A stretch of 64,000 bases of DNA from Bog-473 sp963781955 (GTDB lineage: Bacteria > Actinomycetota > Acidimicrobiia > Acidimicrobiales > RAAP-2), in NCBI GenBank assembly GCA_963781955.1, contig CAWAHU010000001.1:186001-250000 (forward strand). Reading direction: 5' to 3'. Below the pieces are notes generated by a model, which saw nothing but the letters and a program-made list of their open reading frames with translations, made no database searches and was not told the origin of the DNA. The position numbers were made by a program, and so were the translations under genes. Of this stretch, positions 57,818-64,000 are shown one piece after another (position 1 is the first letter of the stretch; every line of letters starts with the position of its first letter).

Positions 57818-58594
57818 ATGAACGTCGTCGTGTGCGTCAAGCAGATCCCCGACCCGGCCGCACCCGGGTCGCTCAACCCGGGCACCAACACCTTGGACCG
57901 GTCAGGCAAGCTCATCATGGACGACTCCGACAACTACGGGGTCGAAATGGCCCTCCAGCTCGCGTCGGGCGAGGGCGACGAGGTCACGCTGGTCTCGATG
58001 GCGCCGGGAGGCGAGACCTCCGGGCTGCGCACCGGCCTGGCCATGGGCGCGGCCAAGGCCATCTTGGTCAGTGACGACGCGCTCGCCGGGAGCGACGCGC
58101 TCGGGACGGCCAAGGTGCTCGCCGCTGCCATCGCCCGGGCCAACCCGGACCTGGTCGTGATGGCGACCGAGTCGACCGACGGGTACACGGGCACCCTCCC
58201 GGTGCAGGTGGCCGAGCTCATGGGTTTGCCGTCGGTGACCTTCGCCAAGGCCATCACCGTCGACGGCACGTCGGTGAAGGTCGAGCGCCAGACCGAGGCG
58301 GGCTACGACGAGGTCGTGTGCCCGCTGCCGGCTGTGGTGACCGTCACCGCGGGCGTGGTCGAGCCGCGCTATCCCTCCTTCAAGGGGATCATGGCGGCGA
58401 AGTCGAAGCCAGTCGACAACCTGACGGTGGCCGACCTGGGCATCGACCCGTCGCAGGTCGGCGTGGCCGGCGGGCGCCAGGAGATCACCGACGTCTCCGA
58501 GGCGGAGGCCCGTGGAGCGGGCGAGATCGTGGTGGACGAAGGCGACGGCGCGCAGCGGATCGTCGCCTTCCTCGAGCAGCTGAAGGTGGTCTGA
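57818..58594 (+). CDS. etfB: Electron transfer flavoprotein beta subunit
   Basis: A 258-residue subunit of the ETF heterodimer that carries electrons from acyl-CoA dehydrogenases to the respiratory chain. VVCVKQIPDP, LIMDDSDNYGVEMALQLASG, ATESTDGYTGTLPVQVAELMGLPSVTFA and YPSFKGIMAAKSKP are classical EtfB motifs. The ATG at 57818 was chosen over 57779. One base separates it from etfA. Confidence 0.95.
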   Translation: MNVVVCVKQIPDPAAPGSLNPGTNTLDRSGKLIMDDSDNYGVEMALQLASGEGDEVTLVSMAPGGETSGLRTGLAMGAAKAILVSDDALAGSDALGTAKVLAAAIARANPDLVVMATESTDGYTGTLPVQVAELMGLPSVTFAKAITVDGTSVKVERQTEAGYDEVVCPLPAVVTVTAGVVEPRYPSFKGIMAAKSKPVDNLTVADLGIDPSQVGVAGGRQEITDVSEAEARGAGEIVVDEGDGAQRIVAFLEQLKVV

Positions 58595-58595
58595 G

Positions 58596-59570
58596 ATGGC
58601 GATCGACAAGATCTGGGTGCTGGCCGAGGTGGCCGACGGCGGCGGGCCCACCCCCGTCACGCTCGAGCTGTTGACCGAGGCGCGCTCGGTCAGCTCGACC
58701 GTCGAGGCCGTGGCCTGGGGCCCCGACGTGGCCTCGCTGGCCGGTCCCCTCGGCGAGCACGGCGCCACGACGGTCTACGACGTCGGCGACCTGGGCGGCG
58801 CGCTGCCCGGCGTGCCCGTGGCGGCCGCGCTGGCTGCACTGATCGAGGGCGGCAACGCGCCCGGCGTGATCCTGTTCCCGGCCACCTACGAGGGCCGCGA
58901 CATCGCGGGGCGGCTCTCGGCCAAGCTCGACCGCCCGGTCCTGACGAACGTGACCGGCCTCGTCGAGTCCGGCGACGGGTTGGCCAGCCAGCACCCCGTG
59001 TTCGGCGGGAGCCACATCGTCACGGCACGCTTCACCGGTGAGGGCCCCGGCCTCTTCGTGATCCGGGCCAAGTCGTTCGCCGCCGAGCCCTCGGGTGGCG
59101 CCGCGGCAGCGGTCACCGCCATCCCGGTCCCCGACGTGGCGGCCACCAACACCGCCAAGGTCGTCGAGCGCCACCTGGAGGAGCGCAGTGGGCCCAAGCT
59201 CGACGAGGCCCCCGTGGTCGTCTCGGGCGGCCGCGGCCTGGGCGAGGCGGGCAACTACGCGCTCATCGAGGAGCTGGCCAAGTTGCTGCACGGTGCCGCC
59301 GGCGCCAGCCGGGCCATCGTCGACGCCGGCTGGGTGCCCTACTCGCACCAGGTTGGCCAGACCGGCAAGACGGTGAAGCCGACTGTCTACCTGGCCTGTG
59401 GGATCTCCGGAGCCACCCAGCACCTCGTGGGGATGAAGGGCTCGAAGAACATCGTCGCCGTCAACAAGGACTCCGAGGCGCCGATCTTCTCGGTGGCCGA
59501 CCTCGGCATCGTCGGCGACGTCCACAAGGTGCTGCCGGCGCTCATCGAGGCGCTCAAGGCCAAGGGCTGA
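58596..59570 (+). CDS. etfA: Electron transfer flavoprotein alpha subunit
   Basis: A 324-residue FAD-binding subunit partner of EtfB. The C-terminal FAD domain is clear: VSGGRGLGEAGNYALIEELAKLL, AIVDAGWVPYSHQVGQTGKTV, YLACGISGATQHLVGMKGSKNIVAVNKDSEAPIF. Complete at the family's length. It acts with the dehydrogenase at 27.6 kb or others. Confidence 0.96.
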   Translation: MAIDKIWVLAEVADGGGPTPVTLELLTEARSVSSTVEAVAWGPDVASLAGPLGEHGATTVYDVGDLGGALPGVPVAAALAALIEGGNAPGVILFPATYEGRDIAGRLSAKLDRPVLTNVTGLVESGDGLASQHPVFGGSHIVTARFTGEGPGLFVIRAKSFAAEPSGGAAAAVTAIPVPDVAATNTAKVVERHLEERSGPKLDEAPVVVSGGRGLGEAGNYALIEELAKLLHGAAGASRAIVDAGWVPYSHQVGQTGKTVKPTVYLACGISGATQHLVGMKGSKNIVAVNKDSEAPIFSVADLGIVGDVHKVLPALIEALKAKG

Positions 59571-59759
59571 GCCCGTCCGCCCGGCGCGCGTTCGGTGCGC
59601 CCGGCGGACTCACGTCTCACCAGCGGAGGAGCGGGGCCAGGCGGGTTCGTGAGCACCCGTCCCGCGCCATGGCCGGCCGTCGCATCCGCGCCATGTCGGG
59701 CGTGCGCGTCCGCGCCATACCGCCGGCAGTACATTCGGGGGAAGCCTCCTCCGCTGCCG

Positions 59760-61187
59760 ATGCTCTTCCCCACGATCGACTTCGCCATCTTCTTCGCCGT
59801 GGCCTTCACGGTGAATTGGCTGCTCAACCCCCATGCGGGCTGGTGGAAGCTCGCCATGCTCGTCCTCAGCTACGTGTTCTACGGCTGGGTGGGCTGGAGC
59901 TACTGCCTGCTTCTGTTGGCGACCACCGCGGTGGCGTACGCCGGCGGCCTCTGGGTGGCCACCACGCGTGACGATCCCGCCCGCCGCGTCGCCATGGGCG
60001 TCACCGTGGCCGTGCTGCTCGGGATCCTGGGCTGGTTCAAGTACTACGGGTTCGTCTCGGTCAACCTGGACAACGTCTCGCACGTCTTGGGCCTGGGGCG
60101 GGCCGTCCCCCTCTTGGAGGTGGGACTGCCCATCGCGATCTCGTTCTTCACCTTCATGGCGATCAGCTACGTCGTCGACGTCTACCGCCGGGAGCTCGAG
60201 CCGGCGAAGCCGCTGGACTTCGCCGTGTACATCTCCTTCTTCCCCCACCTGCTGGCCGGCCCCATCGTGCGCGGCGGGGAGCTCCTCCCTCAGATCCGCC
60301 GCCGCCGGGACCCCGAGGCCATCGACTACTCCCGGGCGTTCTGGCTGATCCTGGCCGGACTCTTCAAGAAGGTCGTCATCTCCTCCTACGTCTCGAGCGC
60401 GATCGTGCAGCCGGTCTTCACGTCGCCCAGCCAGCACTCGGCGCCGGAGGCGATCTTCGCCGCCTGGGGGTACGCGGTCCAGATCTACTGCGACTTCAGC
60501 GGCTACACGGACATCGCCATCGGGCTGGCGCTCCTGTTGGGCTTCCGCTTCCCGCAGAACTTCGACGCGCCCTACACCGCGCGCAACCTCCAGGACTTCT
60601 GGCGCCGCTGGCACATGACGTTGTCGCGCTGGCTGCGCGACTACCTCTACATCCCGCTCGGGGGGAGCTCCGGCGGTCAGGGGCAGACCGTGCGCAACAT
60701 CATGATGACCATGGTGCTGGGGGGGCTCTGGCACGGTGCGGCCTGGACCTTCGTGGCCTGGGGCGTCCTCCAGGGGGTCGGGCAGAGTGTCGGCCACCTG
60801 CGGCGGGCCAGCCGGGTCCGCAGGGGACTCCCCGCGGTCGCCGAGGGACCGGTGCGCGACTGGGTACAGCGCTTCGTCACCTTCCAGTTCGTGTGCCTCG
60901 GGTGGGTGTTCTTCAACGCCGCCGGGCTGTCGCAGGCCTTCGGCGTGCTCGGGCGCGTGCTCACCGGCTGGGGTTCTCCGTCCCCGCTGGTGACGCCGTT
61001 GCTGATCGTCGTCGTGCTCGGCACCATCGCCCTCCAGTACGTGCCGAGCGACGCGGTCTCCCGCCTGCAGGCCGCCTTCTCCCGGCAGCGGGCGATGGTG
61101 CAGGTGGGGATCCTCGGCGTCGCGCTGCTCGGAGTCACCACGTTCGGTCCGGTGGGCGTCGCGCCCTTCATCTACTACCGCTTCTGA
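59760..61187 (+). CDS. MBOAT-family O-acyltransferase (AlgI-like)
   Basis: A 475-residue polytopic membrane protein with about 10-12 helices. The MBOAT core is visible: FFPHLLAGPIVRGGELLPQI, YCDFSGYTDIAIGLALLLGFRFPQNFDAPYTARNLQDFWRRWHMTLSRWLRDYLYIPLGG and the catalytic-His region GLWHGAAWTF. Alginate and other polysaccharide O-acetyltransferases have this pattern. Its stop overlaps the start of a GDSL/SGNH-type gene by one base, so the pair probably O-acetylates a surface glycan, as AlgI-AlgX/J or PatAB-like systems do. ATG at 59760. Confidence 0.9.
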   Translation: MLFPTIDFAIFFAVAFTVNWLLNPHAGWWKLAMLVLSYVFYGWVGWSYCLLLLATTAVAYAGGLWVATTRDDPARRVAMGVTVAVLLGILGWFKYYGFVSVNLDNVSHVLGLGRAVPLLEVGLPIAISFFTFMAISYVVDVYRRELEPAKPLDFAVYISFFPHLLAGPIVRGGELLPQIRRRRDPEAIDYSRAFWLILAGLFKKVVISSYVSSAIVQPVFTSPSQHSAPEAIFAAWGYAVQIYCDFSGYTDIAIGLALLLGFRFPQNFDAPYTARNLQDFWRRWHMTLSRWLRDYLYIPLGGSSGGQGQTVRNIMMTMVLGGLWHGAAWTFVAWGVLQGVGQSVGHLRRASRVRRGLPAVAEGPVRDWVQRFVTFQFVCLGWVFFNAAGLSQAFGVLGRVLTGWGSPSPLVTPLLIVVVLGTIALQYVPSDAVSRLQAAFSRQRAMVQVGILGVALLGVTTFGPVGVAPFIYYRF

Positions 61188-62317
61188 TGGCCGGGCTCCG
61201 CATGACGGGCGGTCGTTCGGCGAGCAGCCGTACCCCGCCGCACCCGGTTGACTGGGAGACCTACGACGAATGGCAGTCGCACGCGCATGCTGAGCTGCCC
61301 GCCCCACCCGATGGCCGTCAGAGGGCCCGCTGGACGCGCGTCCTCGGGCTGGGAGCCGCAGCGGTCGCGCTGTGGTTCGTGCTTTTCGCCCCGACGCTGC
61401 AGCACGACGCCCAGGTCTCGCCGGTCGGCGTTCGCCGCACGGTGAGCATGGACATCACCGGACCGGTGGCATTCCTCAGCCGCGGGTTGCAGCTGTCGCG
61501 GATCGTTTCGGCCACTGGCAGGACCGACCGGCTGCCCGGGGGGACGGTCGGCCTGACCTCCTCGGGGTCCACGGGCGAGGCGGCGAAGGTCGGCGGCGGT
61601 CCCGGCGGTGCGACGCAGTCGGGTGGGGTCACGTCGACCACGCCGACCACGGCCCCAGGGAACCCCAAGAGGCCGACGGCGGCCCAGCCCCTGCGCGTCC
61701 TGATCGTCGGCGACTCCATCGGTCTCGACCTGGGAGGCCCGTTGCAGTCCGATCTGGCCGGGACGGGCGTCGTCAACGCGGCACTCGACGCGCGCGAGAG
61801 CACGGGTCTCACGCGGCCCGACTATTTCGACTGGCCGGCCGAACTGGAGTCGGACATCAAGAAGGTGAACCCCCAGGTCGTTGTGATGATGATCGGCGGC
61901 AACGACGCCCAGGACTTCGTCGGCCCGCCCGACGTGCCGTACGGCTCACCCCAGTGGAACACGCTCTACGCGCAGCGGGTGGCGCGGTTCATGCGCGTTG
62001 CCAACGGCAGCGGGTCCACCGTGATCTGGGTGGGGATGCCGCCGATGCAGAACCCGACCCTCAACGCACAGATGCAGGACGTCAACACTGTGGTCCAGCA
62101 GCAGGCGGCGTCGGCCAAGCCGCCGGTGGTGTTCCTCAGCACCGACAAGACGCTGGGCACGCCCCAAGGCGGCTACACCGCCTTCGTCACCAACGCGGCC
62201 GGGCAGGTCGTCAACGTGCGCCCCCCCGACGGGACCCACCTCACCACGGGCGGGGGGTCCGTCGTGGCTGACCAGGTGATCAATCAGTTGCGGGCGATGG
62301 GTTACCGCATTCCGTGA
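61187..62317 (+). CDS. SGNH/GDSL-type (DUF459-like) exported esterase/acetyltransferase
   Basis: A 376-residue protein with a short cytoplasmic N-terminus, one membrane anchor (about residues 46-65), a Gly/Ser/Thr-rich linker and a SGNH domain. The block I nucleophile is VGDSIGLDLGG, the block III IGGNDAQD and the block V catalytic pair PDGTHLT. With the preceding MBOAT protein it would act outside the membrane, either transferring acetyl groups or trimming them. An ATG at 61202 is an alternative start. Confidence 0.85.
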   Translation: MAGLRMTGGRSASSRTPPHPVDWETYDEWQSHAHAELPAPPDGRQRARWTRVLGLGAAAVALWFVLFAPTLQHDAQVSPVGVRRTVSMDITGPVAFLSRGLQLSRIVSATGRTDRLPGGTVGLTSSGSTGEAAKVGGGPGGATQSGGVTSTTPTTAPGNPKRPTAAQPLRVLIVGDSIGLDLGGPLQSDLAGTGVVNAALDARESTGLTRPDYFDWPAELESDIKKVNPQVVVMMIGGNDAQDFVGPPDVPYGSPQWNTLYAQRVARFMRVANGSGSTVIWVGMPPMQNPTLNAQMQDVNTVVQQQAASAKPPVVFLSTDKTLGTPQGGYTAFVTNAAGQVVNVRPPDGTHLTTGGGSVVADQVINQLRAMGYRIP

Positions 62318-62350
62318 TGGTCACGGGGTTCCCGGACGGGGCCCGAACAG

Positions 62351-63320
62351 TCAGGGGGACGAGCCTGCCTCGCTGAGCTGCACGTCGCCTATCACCTCGA
62401 GGTCGCGATCACGGTCCGCATCCGGGTGCTGCCAGGGCAGGGTTCGCACGCCGTCTTGCCACGGCCGGACGTAGGCGAGCCAGAACACTGCGGCTGCCAG
62501 GAGTACGAATCCGAGCGTCCAGCCGAGAGCCGTCGTGCTCAGGCCGACGTACTTGAGGCCCGAGGCGAAGATCACGAACGTGATGACAGGGCGGATGTAC
62601 CTGTCAGGCGCCCGCGAGGAGATGAGCGATCCGACCAACACGGCGGGCACGCTGCCCACGATGATCGAAGCGGTGACGCCGAACGAGACGTGGCCGAAAG
62701 CCGAGCGCGCCGAGGGCCGCGGCGATCGTGAGGGGGACCGCTTGCGTCAGGTCGGTGCCGACGAGCTGGTTCGCTCCGATCACCGGGTAGAGGAACAGCA
62801 GCAGCACGATCATCAACGAGCCCGATCCCACCGAGGTCATCCCCACCACGAAGCCTCCGATCACCCCGATGGCGACGGTCGGGAGTGGCCGGACGGCGAC
62901 GTCGCCGATGACCCCCTGACGGCGGTGGCCCGAACGCCGGTCCAGGAGGACGCGCACGACCATGGCGGCCGCCCCGATGAGGAGGGCTGCGCCGAGCACG
63001 ACCTGCACATCCTTCTCCGCACCCTTCGAATTGCCGAGCAGGTGCAGTGCGTAGGAGCCGAAGAGGGCCGCCGGGACCGAGCCGAGCACCATCCATCCGA
63101 CCAACGAGTAATTGACGGTCCGCTTCGTCATGTGCACCACGGCGCCCACGGGGCGCATCAGCACCGCGGCGACCAGGTCGCTCGAGATCGCCGTCGTCGG
63201 CTTCACGCCGAAGAGGAGGATCAGCATCGGGGTCATCAACGCGCCGCCCCCGGCCCCCGTCATGCCCACGAGGAACCCGACGAAGGCGCTTCCGATGACG
63301 ATGTAGGGGTCGAGCGACAT
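62351..63320 (-). CDS. TauE/SafE-family (sulfite/organosulfonate) exporter, frameshifted
   Basis: A polytopic permease of about 310-320 residues. The N-terminal repeat reads GFLVGMTGAGGGALMTPMLILLFG and the second VVGMTSVGSGSLMIVLLLFLYP, both TauE signatures. The frame is good to LGALGF, then breaks at the AAA run 62697-62699. It resumes with GHVSFGVTASIIVGSVPAVLVGSLISSRAP, so removal of one base restores the normal protein. It ends in a soluble tail. The start at 63320 gives MSLDPYIVIGSAFVGF. Substrate likely a sulfur oxyanion or organosulfonate. Confidence 0.83.
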
Positions 63321-63490
63321 GAGGCGGGGTCTCCGATCCGCGGGTAATGGCCTACCGGACAAGAGCGGGTAATGGCCTACCTGACAAGAGATAGTGAAGC
63401 TATAATTACACTGAATCCGCGTGTATTTCTAGTGGAGGCCAGTCACAAGGTCCTGAGCAGGATGTTCGGGCCTCTGGACCAGCCCCTTCC
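63321..63490. other. AT-rich intergenic segment with direct repeats
   Basis: This 170-base stretch has unusually low GC content for the window. It holds two 25-base direct repeats at 63340-63389 and an exact TATAAT at 63401 on the plus strand. It should contain the TauE gene's promoter; I could not place a full promoter with confidence. Confidence 0.5.
63340..63389 (+). repeat. Two 25-bp direct repeats upstream of TauE gene
   Basis: GCGGGTAATGGCCTACCGGA-type units begin at 63340 and 63365 and differ at one base (G/T). They lie 20-70 bases before the exporter's ATG and could be a regulator's paired sites. Confidence 0.9.
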
Positions 63491-64000
63491 TCAGACCAAT
63501 GGCCAGGGGTAGGGCGGCCACTCCCCGTCGTCGACCAGCTCGGGCAGCGCCCGCTCCGCCAACAGAGCCAACGTCCGCTCGAGGGTGGCCGTTGCCTCGT
63601 CGGGCGCGAGCAGGTCGCACAAGGACGGTGGCAGGCCCGCCCGCTCGATCCGTCCCAGGTCCTCGAGGACGTCGGGCGCGAGCGGCACGCCGCCGAAGTC
63701 CCAGATGACCGTGCGCAGCTTGTCGTGGCGGTTGAAGCACAGCCCGTTGTCGATGGCCCACAGCCGGTCCTCGGCCAGCAGCACGTGGCCGCTCTTGCGG
63801 TCGGCGTTGTTGGCCACAACGTCGAACGCGCAGAGCTTCATCAACAGCGGGTGCCACCGCGGCTCGTCGCGCAGCGTGAAGTAATGCGACGTCCCGTCCT
63901 CTTCTACGTAGCGCTGCACCGATCCGGGCCCGAAGGGCCCCTCCTCGCGGATCACGGTCTCGGGGACGAGGCTCCATCCGAGGAACTCGGACAGCACGTA
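63491..64000 (-). CDS. SCO1664-family PI3/4-kinase-like protein (partial)
   Basis: The C-terminal 170 residues of a protein whose 5' end lies beyond the right edge. EEGPFGPGSVQRYVEED, LMKLCAFDVVANNADRKSGHVLL and WAIDNGLCFN match the SCO1664 family, a phosphatidylinositol-kinase/HipA-like fold. NNADRKSGH holds the catalytic Asp region and AIDNGLC the metal-binding motif. The substrate is unknown. The open frame runs off the edge, so an internal GTG at 63997 is not taken as a start. Confidence 0.85.
   Translation of the reverse strand, partial: YVLSEFLGWSLVPETVIREEGPFGPGSVQRYVEEDGTSHYFTLRDEPRWHPLLMKLCAFDVVANNADRKSGHVLLAEDRLWAIDNGLCFNRHDKLRTVIWDFGGVPLAPDVLEDLGRIERAGLPPSLCDLLAPDEATATLERTLALLAERALPELVDDGEWPPYPWPLV

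Noticed and set aside
59571..59620. GC-rich partial hairpin after etfA
   Set aside because: Only a five-base stem pairs cleanly and there is no U-tract.
63401..63406. Exact TATAAT on the plus strand
   Set aside because: The nearest -35-like CTGACA is only 14 bases upstream and no plus-strand gene follows, so I did not call it a promoter.

Overview
The window reads as a chromosomal segment of a high-GC Gram-positive bacterium of the Actinomycetota. The direct signs are very GC-rich third codon positions, many GTG starts, four-base ATGA/GTGA overlaps, a WhiB protein, a WhiG/FliA-type sigma factor, a DUF3107 protein and a PdtaS-like kinase next to a WhiB1-like gene. The 42-residue GYWxVASDGGIFxFGDA repeats, the wax-ester synthase and a System I cytochrome c maturation operon make the class Acidimicrobiia the best guess; that placement is inference. 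No rRNA, tRNA, CRISPR array, prophage or insertion sequence was recognised. The window is mainly housekeeping and core metabolism.

Layout. 1-5.2 kb: a secreted phospholipase C-like lipoprotein running off the left edge, a methyltransferase divergent from a short-chain dehydrogenase, a small conserved protein, a GDT1-type cation exporter and a repeat-bearing polysaccharide deacetylase. 5.2-8.6 kb: two paralogous OmpR-type response regulators and a WhiG-type sigma factor. 8.7-18.3 kb: glutamate decarboxylase, a channel-like membrane protein, formate-THF ligase, the tRNA t6A genes tsaD and tsaC, a VOC protein, a wax ester/triacylglycerol synthase and an esterase. 18.3-23.3 kb: a branched-chain amino-acid-type ABC transporter with a fused permease. 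23.3-27.2 kb: divergent valS and cysS. 27.6-33.5 kb: acyl-CoA dehydrogenase, a kinase-like protein with a small tyrosine phosphatase, a TetR regulator, a glycosyltransferase and GDP-mannose dehydratase.

33.5-43.2 kb is a cytochrome c biogenesis region: ccdA, then after a DJ-1 gene and a hypothetical gene, ccmA-B-C-D-E-F-G and a CcmH-CcmI fusion in one overlapping operon. The CcdA and CcmG products should pass reductant to apocytochrome and CcmABCDEF should deliver haem. It abuts an Fe-S module at 43.1-46.4 kb: cysteine desulfurase, SufR-like repressor and Mrp carrier. 46.4-56.8 kb: a diguanylate cyclase, small fatty-acid-related genes, dGTPase, DUF3107, two ArsA-like ATPases, an O-methyltransferase, a PHP phosphoesterase, a PdtaS-like histidine kinase and WhiB. 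57-64 kb: glycerophosphodiesterase, etfBA, an MBOAT/SGNH O-acetylation pair, a TauE-type exporter and a kinase-like gene running off the right edge.

Five genes (phospholipase C, DJ-1, ccmF, glycerophosphodiesterase, TauE) are each broken by what looks like one extra base, usually in a short homopolymer, so sequence error should be excluded before calling them pseudogenes. ccdA lacks any canonical start codon before its essential first cysteine. The most informative regulatory signals are a perfect CRP-type palindrome upstream of whiB, a 20-base bidirectional valS/cysS spacer, several leaderless-type promoters, a sigma-28-like promoter before the WhiG-type gene and two palindromes before the acyl-CoA dehydrogenase. 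Minisatellite-like tandem repeats recur in genes and spacers.
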